This document shows positions 55,746-64,000 of a stretch of 64,000 nucleotides of DNA, piece after piece (positions within the stretch are counted from its first letter, which is position 1; each line of letters opens with the position of its first letter). The notes beneath the pieces are model-generated. The model did not search any database and had not been told where the DNA came from. It saw only the letters and a program-made list of their open reading frames with translations. The position numbers and the translations under genes were made by a program. Source of the stretch: Bradyrhizobium sp. AZCC 1721 (GTDB lineage Bacteria; Pseudomonadota; Alphaproteobacteria; Rhizobiales; Xanthobacteraceae); NCBI RefSeq assembly GCF_036924715.1, contig NZ_JAZHSB010000001.1:6563001-6627000 (forward strand). The letters are read 5' to 3'.

Positions 55746-56990
55746 CTATCTTCCCTTGGTCGGGATCTGATTGAACGGCACGTCCTTGTCGACCCGGATG
55801 TCGCCGGGCAAGCCAAGCACGCGCTCGGCGATGATGTTGCGCATGATCTCGTCGGTGCCGCCTTCGACGCGGGTGCCCGGTGCGCGCAGCAGCATCGCCT
55901 GGAATTTGCCGGCAACTTCGGCGTCTTCCAGCCCGCTCAGCACGCCGGCAGCGCCCTGCAGGTCGAGCGCATACATCGCGACTTCCTGGACCATCGATCC
56001 CGCCACCAGCTTGCCGATGGAATTTTCCGGACCGGGACGCTCGCCCTTCGAGAGCGCCGAGATCGCGCGCATACTGGTGTATCTCAGGCCGCTGGCCTTC
56101 ACCGCATAGTTCGCCAGCCTCGAACGAACGCTGCGATCCTCGATTGCAGGCCCATCTTCCAGCATCAGGCTGTTGCAGAACTCGAACAGTTCCGGAAAGC
56201 CTGTCGCCACGCCTGCTCCGATCGACATGCGCTCGTTCATTAGCGTGGTCAGCGAGACGTTCCAGCCGTCATTGACGGCGCCAAGCCGCTGCGAGTCCGG
56301 GATCTTCACGTCGGTAAAATAGACTTCGTTGAAGTCGGACTGGCCGCTGGCCTGCTTGATCGGCCGCACCTCAACGCCGGGGCTCTTCATGTCCAGGAAG
56401 AACATCGTGAGGCCCTTGTGCTTCGGCACATTGGGATCGGTGCGCGTGAGCAGGATACCGTAATCCGAATAGTGCGCGCCCGAGGTCCAGATCTTCTGGC
56501 CGTTGATGATCCAGTCGTCGCCCTTCTTCTCGGCACGGGTGCGAAGCCCTGCGACGTCGGAGCCGCCGGCGGGTTCGGAGAACAACTGACACCAGATCTT
56601 CTCGCCGGAAGCGAGCGGCGGCAGATATTTGCGTTTCTGCTCCTCGCCGGCATAGGCCATCATGGTCGGCCCGCACATGCCATGGCCGATGATGAACATG
56701 CCCGAGAGTTTGCCGAACGGCCCCTCTTCCTGCTGCCAGATCACCCGCTCGATCGGCGAGGCGCCGCGGCCGCCATATTCCTTCGGCCAGTGCAGGCAGG
56801 CCCACCCCGCTTCGGCCTTCTTCTTCTGCCAGGCCTTTGCGACCTCGAGAATGTTCGCGCCTTTCAGCACGGTGCGGCCGAGCGAGGACTTTCGAAGTTC
56901 TTCCTCATACTGCTTCGGCGCGTTGGCGGATATCCATGCGCGGGCCTCGGCGCGGAATGCGGCTTCCTGCGGAGTGTCGTCGAAGTTCAT
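55746..56990 (-). CDS. Acyl-CoA dehydrogenase, large type (tandem copy 2)
   Basis: The protein has 414 residues, MNFDDTPQEAAFRAEARAWI. It shares SSLGRTVLKGANILEV, HWPKEYGGRGASPIERVIWQ, CQLFSEPAGGSDVAGLRTRA and EGGTDEIMRNIIAERVLGLP with the gene at 54321, so a duplication is clear. Differences lie in the middle helices (MFIIGHGMCGPTMMAY, SLMLEDGPAIEDRSV). Both retain the flavin motifs. It may act on a related chain length or form a heteromer with the small-type dehydrogenase upstream. Confidence 0.9.
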   Translation of the reverse strand: MNFDDTPQEAAFRAEARAWISANAPKQYEEELRKSSLGRTVLKGANILEVAKAWQKKKAEAGWACLHWPKEYGGRGASPIERVIWQQEEGPFGKLSGMFIIGHGMCGPTMMAYAGEEQKRKYLPPLASGEKIWCQLFSEPAGGSDVAGLRTRAEKKGDDWIINGQKIWTSGAHYSDYGILLTRTDPNVPKHKGLTMFFLDMKSPGVEVRPIKQASGQSDFNEVYFTDVKIPDSQRLGAVNDGWNVSLTTLMNERMSIGAGVATGFPELFEFCNSLMLEDGPAIEDRSVRSRLANYAVKASGLRYTSMRAISALSKGERPGPENSIGKLVAGSMVQEVAMYALDLQGAAGVLSGLEDAEVAGKFQAMLLRAPGTRVEGGTDEIMRNIIAERVLGLPGDIRVDKDVPFNQIPTKGR

Positions 56991-57013
56991 CGGTTTCGTC
57001 CTTCAAACTTGGC

Positions 57014-57134
57014 CCGTCGTCCCTGCGAAAGCAGGGACCCATAACCACCGGCCAAAATAGTAGGCCCGTCTCTCGCAACTTGATTCCAATCGAGGGGCCG
57101 CGGAGTATGGGTCCCCGCTTTCGCGGGGACGACG
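57014..57134. repeat. Intergenic palindromic repeat, family A
   Basis: The left arm CGTCGTCCCTGCGAAAGCAG with GGACCCATAACCACCGGCC pairs with GGAGTATGGGTCCCCGC and TTTCGCGGGGACGACG. It lies between two acyl-CoA dehydrogenase genes. Confidence 0.85.
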
Positions 57135-57145
57135 CCGGGTGAACC

Positions 57146-58273
57146 CTACGCCGGGTTCTTCTTGCGCATGCGATCGATCAACTGATCTTCCCAATACGAC
57201 AGGCTGCCGAGCGTCAGCGCTGACGCGTTGGCGCGGCGGTAGTACATGTGGCAGTCGAATTCCCAGGTGAAACCCATGCCGCCGTGAACCTGGATGTTGT
57301 TCTTGGAGCAGTGCTGGAACGCCTGCGTCGCGCTGATGCGCGAAGCAGCGGCGGCTTCCGGCAATTCGGCGGCATTGGTCGAGAGCGCCCAGGCGCCGTA
57401 GTAGCAATTCGAGCGCGCCAGCGTCGCCGAGACGTACATGTCGGCGAGCATGTGCTTCACTGCCTGGAACGAGCCGATCGGCCGGCCGAAAGCGATACGG
57501 TCGAGCGCGTAGTCGCGGCCCATCTCGAGCGCGCGATCGGAGCCGCCGACCTGCTCGAACGCCAGCAGCACGGCGGCGCGGTCGAGCACTTGCGTGAGGA
57601 TGCTCCAGCCATCGCCTGCCGCTCCAAGCGGTTCGGCTTTGGCTTTCGTGAAGGTGAGTTCGGCTTGCCCGCGGGTCGGATCGACGTTGGTCAACGGCTT
57701 CGCCTCGACGCCGCCGGCCTTGAGGTCGACCAGGAACAGCGAGATATCGGAATCGCGACCGGTTGAACCGGTCCGGGCAGCGACGACGGCGAAATCGGCA
57801 ATTGCGCCATCCGGCACCGGCTTCTTGATGCCGTTGAGCGTGCCGCCGGAAGCCTGCAGCTTGATCGCCTTCGGCGACGGATTGCCCTTGCCTTCGAACA
57901 GCGCCAGCGTACCGATCGCCTCACCGGACGCGATCTTCGGCAGCCATTTCTGCTTCTGCGCGTCGGAGCCGGCCAGCAGCAGCGCCTCGGCGGCAAGATA
58001 GACCGTGGAGGAGAACGGCACCGGCGCATTCGCGCGGCCCATTTCTTCCGCGATCACGCAAAGCTCAAGATGGCCCGCGCCGGCGCCGCCGAACTGTTCG
58101 GGAATTGCGACGCCGAGAAAGCCCATTTCGGCGAGGCCTTTCCACAATTCCGTGTCATACGGCACCTTGCCGTCGAGCACCTCGCGCACGGCCTTCGGCG
58201 GGCACTTCTCAGTGAGAAATTTCCGCGCCGCGTCGCGCATCTGTTTTTGTTCGTCGGAGAAATCGAAGTTCAT
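57146..58273 (-). CDS. Acyl-CoA dehydrogenase, small type
   Basis: The protein has 375 residues, MNFDFSDEQKQMRDAARKFL. Conserved parts are IPEQFGGAGAGHLELCVIAE, DRIAFGRPIGSFQAVKHMLA and QVHGGMGFTWEFDCHMYYRR. It is the partner type to the two large dehydrogenases downstream, as PimD is to PimC. It probably forms a heterotetramer or acts on short/branched acyl-CoA; this is inference. It lies directly downstream of the feruloyl-CoA-synthase-like gene on the same strand. Confidence 0.9.
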   Translation of the reverse strand: MNFDFSDEQKQMRDAARKFLTEKCPPKAVREVLDGKVPYDTELWKGLAEMGFLGVAIPEQFGGAGAGHLELCVIAEEMGRANAPVPFSSTVYLAAEALLLAGSDAQKQKWLPKIASGEAIGTLALFEGKGNPSPKAIKLQASGGTLNGIKKPVPDGAIADFAVVAARTGSTGRDSDISLFLVDLKAGGVEAKPLTNVDPTRGQAELTFTKAKAEPLGAAGDGWSILTQVLDRAAVLLAFEQVGGSDRALEMGRDYALDRIAFGRPIGSFQAVKHMLADMYVSATLARSNCYYGAWALSTNAAELPEAAAASRISATQAFQHCSKNNIQVHGGMGFTWEFDCHMYYRRANASALTLGSLSYWEDQLIDRMRKKNPA

Positions 58274-58315
58274 GGCGTGTTACTCGGGTTTTGTGTGAGG
58301 TGTATCTTTTTAGCT

Positions 58316-58342
58316 CGTCGTCCCCGCGTTCGCGGGACGACG
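58316..58342. repeat. Short family A element
   Basis: CGTCGTCCCCGCG and CGCGGGACGACG form a compact hairpin, only the inner part of the family A repeat. It lies between the ligase stop and the small dehydrogenase start. Confidence 0.72.
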
Positions 58343-58358
58343 ATGAAGGGTGGTTTTT

Positions 58359-60230
58359 TCATTGCAGCACAATCACGTCCTCTCCCGGCTGATCAGCATA
58401 AAGCTTCTCCACCAGCGCGGCGCGGCGTTCGAGGCCGGCGCGCTGGTTGATGTAGCCCTTGTCGGTGAGTTCATTGCCGTCGATCGAGGGCGGCTCGGCC
58501 ATCAGCATGGCGCGCGCAATCCGCATGCTGCTGCCGGTGGCGGAGGCGTTATGCGCCTCCAAGCCACGCTTCAGGCAGGCGATCACCTGGGGATGCTTGA
58601 CCACCTGCTCAAACGTCGCATCGGGACTCCCCACGATCTGCCGGCAGGCGTGCAGATTGGGCCAGGCCAAAAGTCCGATGAACGGACGATCCTGCCCCGT
58701 GACCAGCGCGTCGTGCACCACCGGCGTCGCGGCCGCGATGGCATCGGTGCGCAATGAGCCGACATGGACGAAGGTGCCGGTCGTGAGCTTGAAGTCTTCA
58801 ACCACGCGGCCGGCGAAGATGATGCCCTGCAGCGGATCCTTCTCATCGACGAACACGCCGGCGTCGCCGATGCAGTAAAAACCTTCCTCGTCGAACATCT
58901 TCTTCGTCAATTCAGGCTGGCCGAAATAGCCCGGCGTGACGTTGATGCCGCGCAGGCGCAATTCGTATTTGGAGCCGCACGGCACCATCTTCAGCTCGAC
59001 GCCAGGAAACGGCAGGCCGATCAGGCCGACGCGCTCAGTGTCCCAATAGGTGCCGGTCGAGGTCGGCGCGGTCTCGGTCGAACCCCAGCCGGTGTAGAAC
59101 ACGATGCGCTCGCCGGTGGTCTTCACCGCCAGCGCCTGCATACGGTCGTAAAGATCGTCCGGCAGCCGCGCGCCGCCATAGGCCATCACGGTCAGGTTCT
59201 TGAAGAAGCTGCGGCACAGCGCGTCGTCCTTCTCCATCGCAGCAGCTAGCGCCGCGTAGCCGGCGGGGACGTTGGCGTAATAGGTCGGCGATATCTCGTG
59301 CAAATTGCGAATGGTCTCCTCGAACTGACCGGGCATCGGGCGGCCGTCGTCGATATAGAGCGTGCCGCCGTCGATCAGCGCCGGGTTGAACAGCGCATTG
59401 CCGCCCATGGTGTGATTCCAGGGCATCCAGTCGAGATAGGTAGAAACCGGCCCGTTCGGGTCGCGCCGGCGCACCTGCATCATCATCGCCGCGTTGGCGC
59501 ACATCATCTCCTGGGTGTTGATGACGGCCTTCGGCATGCCGGTCGAGCCCGAGGTGAACAAGAGCTTGCCGACGGTCTTCGGCGTGATCTTTGAAATCGA
59601 GTCTTCGACATCTTTGGTAGCCGGCGTTGCCGCGAGTTCGGCGAACGACACACTCTTGATACCTTCGCAGGGGCGCGCGACATGAACCACAGTGACGCCG
59701 GCCAGGTCGATCGCCCTGAGCGCCTTCTCAAAGGTCGGACCGTCCTGCACCATCACGACCGCAGGCTTGATCAGGCTGTAGAGATATTTGAGCTTGAGAT
59801 GATCCTGGCTCATCAGCGAATAGGCCGGCGACACCGGCGCCGCCGGCAGCCGCGCCTGCATCGCGGCCTGCGTCATCAGTGCGTGCTCGATGGAGTTGCC
59901 CGATAGGATCGCGACGGGGCGGCCTGGTTCGAGGCCAAGGTTGAGCAGGCCCTGCGTCAGTCCGTCGACGACGCGCTTGGCTTCGCCGTAGGAGACTTTC
60001 CGCCATTGCCGCTCAGCGCCGCCGCGTTGCGCCAGCCAGGTACGCTCCGACGCTTCCCTCGCCCATTTCGAAAGCGACGCCGGAATGTGCTTCTCGTAGG
60101 GCTGCAGCGGAATGCGCGACTTCAGGATGATGACGCCATCGGGACGACGCTCGACCGCGATGTCGCGCGGCAACCATTCGATCTTGCGGAAGGCCGGCTT
60201 TGTCAGCACCTTTGCTGCACTCCCACTCAT
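58359..60230 (-). CDS. Feruloyl-CoA-synthase-like acyl-CoA ligase
   Basis: The protein has 623 residues from ATG 60230 (MSGSAAKVLTKPAFRK); the longer frame upstream covers a pseudogene and is not used. Motifs: KLLFTSGSTGMPKAVINTQ, LDWMPWNHTMGGNALFNPAL, NVPAGYAALAAAMEKDD, YTGWGSTETAPTSTGTYWDT, and SIDGNELTDKGYINQRAGLE, as in Fcs enzymes. It is a paralog of the gene at 31092. The neighbours (dehydrogenases, SDR, hydratase remnant, thiolase) point to activation of an acid that is then broken down by beta-oxidation; a hydroxycinnamic or a related acid is likely. Confidence 0.86.
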   Translation of the reverse strand: MSGSAAKVLTKPAFRKIEWLPRDIAVERRPDGVIILKSRIPLQPYEKHIPASLSKWAREASERTWLAQRGGAERQWRKVSYGEAKRVVDGLTQGLLNLGLEPGRPVAILSGNSIEHALMTQAAMQARLPAAPVSPAYSLMSQDHLKLKYLYSLIKPAVVMVQDGPTFEKALRAIDLAGVTVVHVARPCEGIKSVSFAELAATPATKDVEDSISKITPKTVGKLLFTSGSTGMPKAVINTQEMMCANAAMMMQVRRRDPNGPVSTYLDWMPWNHTMGGNALFNPALIDGGTLYIDDGRPMPGQFEETIRNLHEISPTYYANVPAGYAALAAAMEKDDALCRSFFKNLTVMAYGGARLPDDLYDRMQALAVKTTGERIVFYTGWGSTETAPTSTGTYWDTERVGLIGLPFPGVELKMVPCGSKYELRLRGINVTPGYFGQPELTKKMFDEEGFYCIGDAGVFVDEKDPLQGIIFAGRVVEDFKLTTGTFVHVGSLRTDAIAAATPVVHDALVTGQDRPFIGLLAWPNLHACRQIVGSPDATFEQVVKHPQVIACLKRGLEAHNASATGSSMRIARAMLMAEPPSIDGNELTDKGYINQRAGLERRAALVEKLYADQPGEDVIVLQ

Positions 60231-60271
60231 ATTGCGTCTCCCGGAATTTTTGTCCTTTGCGGATCTTGTCG

Positions 60272-60388
60272 TCATCGCCTGATATAGACAGGCTTTCGCT
60301 TTTCGAGGAAGGCCCTGATGCCTTCGTTGAAATCTTCCGAGCGGCTGCACAACACCAGCGGTTGAGTCACGAGGCGCTCCGCATCACC
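60272..60388 (-). pseudogene. C-terminal remnant of an enoyl-CoA hydratase gene
   Basis: On the minus strand the frame ending at the TGA at 60272-60274 reads SEDFNEGIRAFLEKRKPVY with IRR, preceded by VTQPLVLCSR. This is the typical C-terminal end of an enoyl-CoA hydratase. Upstream the homology stops at a family A repeat at 60388. The first 220 or so residues of the gene are gone. It lies where a hydratase gene would be expected between the SDR and the ligase. The match is by eye and covers about 38 residues. Confidence 0.72.
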
Positions 60389-60519
60389 GTCGTCCCGGCC
60401 AAGCGAAGCGCGAGCCGGGACCCATAACCACAGGTCTTCGTTGTTGCGCTACGCTGGGGACCCATCGCGCTTCAACGAGAGCGCTGTGGTTATGGGTCCC
60501 CGCGTTCGCGGGGACGACG
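60388..60519. repeat. Family A palindromic repeat, next to the hydratase remnant
   Basis: The left arm CGTCGTCCCGGCCAAGCGAA with GGACCCATAACCACAGG pairs with GGTTATGGGTCCCCGCG and TTCGCGGGGACGACG. It directly borders the broken hydratase gene, which suggests that the element or a deletion at it removed the gene body. Confidence 0.83.
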
Positions 60520-60531
60520 ACCGAGTTTGCC

Positions 60532-61290
60532 CTACCGCGGCGCCATGCGGATGGCGCCGTCGAGGCGGATGGTCTCGCCGTTGAGCATCGCGTTCTCGAC
60601 GATGTGCACCGCGAGCGCGCCGTATTCGTCGGGCTCGCCAAGGCGGGCCGGATGCGGCACCTGGGCGCCCAGGCTCTTGCGGGCTTCCTCGTTCAGGCCC
60701 ATCAGCAGCGGCGTGAAGAAGATGCCGGGGGCAATCGTGTTGACGCGGATCTTCAGGCTCGCGAGATCGCGTGCCGCCGGCAAAGTGAGGCCGACGATGC
60801 CGCCCTTGGAGGCGGAATAGGCGATCTGGCCGATCTGGCCTTCATAGGCCGCAACGGAAGCGGTGTTGACGACGACGCCGCGCTCTTCGCCGATGGGGGG
60901 CGCGGTGGCGAGCCGCTCGGCGAACAAGCGCAGCGCGTTGAAGGTGCCGATCAGGTTGACGTTGATGATGCGGACGAACTTTTCCAGCGGATAGACGCCG
61001 TCCTTGCCGACCACGCGCTGCGAGCCGCCGATGCCGGCGCAGTTCATCAGTACGCGCGCGACACCATGAGCGGCTTCCGCCTTGGCGATCGCCGCCTTCA
61101 TCTGCTCCTCGCTGGTGACGTCGGCATGAAGGGCTACGCCCTTCACTTCGGCTGCGACCTTCTCGGCATTCTCCTTGTTCTGGTCGAGCACGCCGATCTT
61201 GGCGCCCTTCGCGGCCATGGCGCGGGCGGTCGCGGCCCCTAAGCCGGAGCCACCGCCGGTGATGAGAACGGCAACGTCTTTCAACTGCAT
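60532..61290 (-). CDS. SDR family 3-hydroxyacyl-CoA dehydrogenase
   Basis: The protein has 252 residues, MQLKDVAVLITGGGSGLGAA. It has the NAD motif TGGGSGLG, VLMNCAGIGGSQRVVGKDG, VVVNTASVAAYEGQIGQIAY and YSASKGGIVGLTLPAARDL. It is highly similar to the SDR at 30296 (same N-terminus, NCAGIG, GEERGVVV style, LDGAIRMAPR end versus LDAALRMAPR). It likely oxidises a 3-hydroxyacyl-CoA in the pathway of the adjacent ligase. It lies between the TetR gene and the hydratase remnant, all on the minus strand. Confidence 0.9.
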   Translation of the reverse strand: MQLKDVAVLITGGGSGLGAATARAMAAKGAKIGVLDQNKENAEKVAAEVKGVALHADVTSEEQMKAAIAKAEAAHGVARVLMNCAGIGGSQRVVGKDGVYPLEKFVRIINVNLIGTFNALRLFAERLATAPPIGEERGVVVNTASVAAYEGQIGQIAYSASKGGIVGLTLPAARDLASLKIRVNTIAPGIFFTPLLMGLNEEARKSLGAQVPHPARLGEPDEYGALAVHIVENAMLNGETIRLDGAIRMAPR

Positions 61291-61327
61291 TTTGAGAACC
61301 TTTCCTTGGGTGTTTTCTTCTCTAGTT

Positions 61328-61375
61328 GGCGAATAGCGAGCGGCGAATGGGTCTATTCGCTACTCGCTATTCGCC
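61328..61375. repeat. Inverted repeat at the tetR 3' end
   Basis: GGCGAATAGCGAG and CTCGCTATTCGCC are perfect 13-bp arms 22 bases apart, with GCGAATGG / CTATTCGC inner partial pairing. The last tetR codons and stop overlap its right arm. It could act as a terminator-like hairpin or be another repeat family. Confidence 0.7.
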
Positions 61376-62027
61376 CCTTCCCTTCTTCCAGCATTCCGCC
61401 GCAGATCAGCGCTTCCATGTGCTTGATGTATTCGCGGCAGACCTCGTCGGTGACCGGACCGACCCCGGTCGCGCGCGACATCGCGTGGCGGCCGAAGAAC
61501 AGGTGATCGCAGGCGCCGATCAGGCTGGTGTAAAACATGACCGGATCGACCTTGCGGAACTCGCCGGCCTTGATGCCTTCGGCGAGCAGACGGCGGTGAA
61601 AGTCGAGCAAGGGCGCGACAAAGAATTGCGAGACTTCGTCTGAGGCTTCCGCGCTGCTCTCGTGCAGGAGATAGTGGATCAGCCGGTTCATGTAGGGGAA
61701 CTGGTGATAGGCGCGGATGATGCCGCCGATATGCAGGCGAAGCTTTGCCGTCGGCGAGATCGGCTGGCTGATCAGATATTCGAGTTGCGACATCTCGGTC
61801 GCGGCGTCCCTGGCCAGAAGCGCCAGCAACAGCCCGTCCTTGTTGCCGAAATGGTATTTCACCAGCGCGGCATTGACGCCCGACTTCTGCGCGATGTCGG
61901 ACAGCGACACCTCGATCGAGGCGCGCTCGATCATCAGCTCGCTCGCCGCCACAAGCAGCTTCTCGGCGGTGGTGTTTTTGCCGCTCGGGAGCCTGGCCGG
62001 TACGCTGGTATTCAACGGTGATCCCAT
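61353..62027 (-). CDS. TetR/AcrR family transcriptional regulator
   Basis: The protein has 224 residues from ATG 62027 (start not certain; other ATGs lie upstream). The helix-turn-helix is EKLLVAASELMIERASIEVS and LSDIAQKSGVNAALVKYHF, then GNKDGLLLALLARDAATEMS, in standard TetR form. The C-terminal domain binds ligand (SRATGVGPVTDEVCREYIKH). It is divergent from the thiolase gene and upstream of the SDR gene, so it likely represses the cluster, with an acyl-CoA as inducer. Confidence 0.88.
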   Translation of the reverse strand: MGSPLNTSVPARLPSGKNTTAEKLLVAASELMIERASIEVSLSDIAQKSGVNAALVKYHFGNKDGLLLALLARDAATEMSQLEYLISQPISPTAKLRLHIGGIIRAYHQFPYMNRLIHYLLHESSAEASDEVSQFFVAPLLDFHRRLLAEGIKAGEFRKVDPVMFYTSLIGACDHLFFGRHAMSRATGVGPVTDEVCREYIKHMEALICGGMLEEGKGRIASSE

Positions 62028-62088
62028 CACTGCTGAGGGGCGGGAAATCTGGCCGCACATAAGCGCATGCCGCGGCTGCACTCAAGAG

Positions 62089-62108
62089 TTAATTGATTGA
62101 TTGACTAA
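62089..62108. promoter_or_regulatory. Candidate TetR site, AT-rich
   Basis: TTAATTGATTGATTGACTAA has partial dyad symmetry and three ATTG units. It lies between the divergent tetR (62027) and thiolase (62176) starts, the place for a shared operator and promoter. Weak evidence, position-based. Confidence 0.4.
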
Positions 62109-62175
62109 ATCCCGCAGCCCCCCTTAAATCCGGCCCATCTTTCCAAGCCACAAACAACATTCAGGGAGAACAGAC

Positions 62176-63348
<1,173 letters not shown>

Positions 63349-63382
63349 GTAGCACGCCCTCAGGCGTCACAACAGCAAAGGT

Positions 63383-63503
63383 GTCGTCCCTGCGAATGCA
63401 GGGACCCATAACCACAAATGTTTGTGGTTGTACGTAGCTGGGGCTCCAGCTCGTTTCAATATTCAGAGCGGTGGTTATGGGCCCCTGCGTTCGCAGGGGC
63501 GAC
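63383..63503. repeat. Intergenic palindromic repeat, family A
   Basis: GTCGTCCCTGCGAATGCAGG with GACCCATAACCACAAATG pairs with GTGGTTATGGGCCCCTGCG and TTCGCAGGGGCGACC. It separates the thiolase gene from the acyl-CoA synthetase gene. Confidence 0.84.
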
Positions 63504-63525
63504 CACATTATTTTCGGGATTATGA

Positions 63526-64000
63526 ATGACTCACCCCTCGATCCACGCCCGGAATACGCCGAACAAGATCGCCTACCAAATGGCCGGCACCGGCAAGGCG
63601 ATCACCTATCGCGAGCTTGACGAGCTATCGAACCAGGGCGCGCAATTGTTCCGCAAGCTCGGCTTGAAGGCCGGCGACCACATCGCATTCCTGATGGAAA
63701 ACCGCCTGGCGTTCATGGAGATCTGCTGGGCGGCACAACGCGCCGGGCTCTATTACACCGCGATCAGCCGCTATCTCACTGAGGAAGAGATCGCCTATAT
63801 CGTGAACGATTGCGGCGCCAAGGTCTTCATCACCACGCCGCAATGTGCCGACAAGGTCAAGGGCCTGATCAAGGGCGAACCCGGCGAGCCGCTGTTCTTC
63901 ATGGTTGACGAGCCGGCGCCCGGCTTCCGTTCCTTCGACAAGGAAGCGATTGCGATGCCTGTGACGCCGATTGCAGACGAGGTCGCCGGCTATGACATGC
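63526..64000 (+). CDS. Acyl-CoA synthetase, N-terminal part (partial)
   Basis: The gene begins at ATG 63526 and runs past the window end; 158 codons are visible. THPSIHARNTPNKIAYQMAG, ITYRELDELSNQGAQLFRKL, KAGDHIAFLMENRLAFMEIC and AQRAGLYYTAISRYLTEEEI are typical of the N-terminal domain of ANL acyl-CoA ligases in beta-oxidation clusters. A second ATG 4 bases upstream is in another frame. The phosphate loop and catalytic lysine lie outside the window. It would activate the acid for the neighbouring dehydrogenases. Confidence 0.85.
   Translation, partial: MTHPSIHARNTPNKIAYQMAGTGKAITYRELDELSNQGAQLFRKLGLKAGDHIAFLMENRLAFMEICWAAQRAGLYYTAISRYLTEEEIAYIVNDCGAKVFITTPQCADKVKGLIKGEPGEPLFFMVDEPAPGFRSFDKEAIAMPVTPIADEVAGYDM

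Noticed and set aside
60231..60350. Extended N-terminus of the second feruloyl-CoA-synthase-like gene
   Set aside because: The extra codons are the hydratase remnant in another frame; ATG 60230 gives the family start.

Overview
The window looks like a chromosomal segment of a Bradyrhizobium-type alphaproteobacterium (Bradyrhizobium / Rhodopseudomonas relatives). The evidence is high GC, the gene families present, dense CoA-dependent catabolism with many Liv-type ABC and TRAP uptake systems, and several families of short palindromic intergenic repeats of the kind common in Bradyrhizobium. No rRNA, tRNA, CRISPR array, phage or complete insertion sequence was seen. Family names and the R. palustris comparisons come from memory of those families, not from a search.

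Layout. 1-6.3 kb: the 3' end of metH, two glutathione S-transferase (GST) family genes, a small secreted protein, a GNAT acetyltransferase and glpK. 5.5-20.6 kb: a pimeloyl/dicarboxylate beta-oxidation cluster resembling R. palustris pim (pimF, pimA, pimC, pimD plus an SDR, but no adjacent thiolase). It is divergent from an IclR regulator, which leads into a complete Liv-type ABC importer with two tandem paralogous binding proteins and the 3' stub of a third. 20.6-24.3 kb: a glycerate-kinase-like gene and a PAS-PAS-GGDEF-EAL protein.

24.3-38.7 kb: a hydroxycinnamate (p-coumarate/ferulate type) catabolic island. It has a MarR regulator (couR-like), a second Liv-type importer with a fused permease-ATPase, its binding protein, an acyl-CoA thioesterase, an SDR, a feruloyl/coumaroyl-CoA synthetase, an enoyl-CoA hydratase, a DUF3237 protein, a TRAP importer (DctPQM/TarPQM type) and pobA. 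Together they suggest uptake of hydroxycinnamates, CoA activation, hydration and oxidation, chain shortening to 4-hydroxybenzoyl-CoA, hydrolysis to 4-hydroxybenzoate and PobA hydroxylation to protocatechuate. AT-rich palindromes stand in front of each transcription unit.

38.9-53.3 kb: mixed accessory genes. These are two hotdog/flavin-type small enzymes, a LysR regulator, and two separate GST + WYL-regulator pairs, each with clear palindromic operators sharing the half-site CTGmCA/TGTCAG. The rest are a YkgJ cysteine-cluster protein whose C-terminus is made of repeat DNA, small membrane proteins, a lone TAXI binding protein, an orphan C-terminal domain of indolepyruvate oxidoreductase next to a membrane cNMP-binding protein, a crotonase lacking the usual glutamates, and an ankyrin protein.

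53.4-64 kb: a second acyl-CoA catabolic cluster. It holds a nitroreductase, tandem large acyl-CoA dehydrogenases, a small acyl-CoA dehydrogenase, a second feruloyl-CoA-synthase-like ligase, a remnant of an enoyl-CoA hydratase, an SDR, a TetR regulator, a thiolase and the start of an acyl-CoA synthetase. The ligase + SDR (+ hydratase) modules at 30-34 kb and 58-61 kb are parallel. The thiolase at 62 kb could serve the clusters lacking their own.
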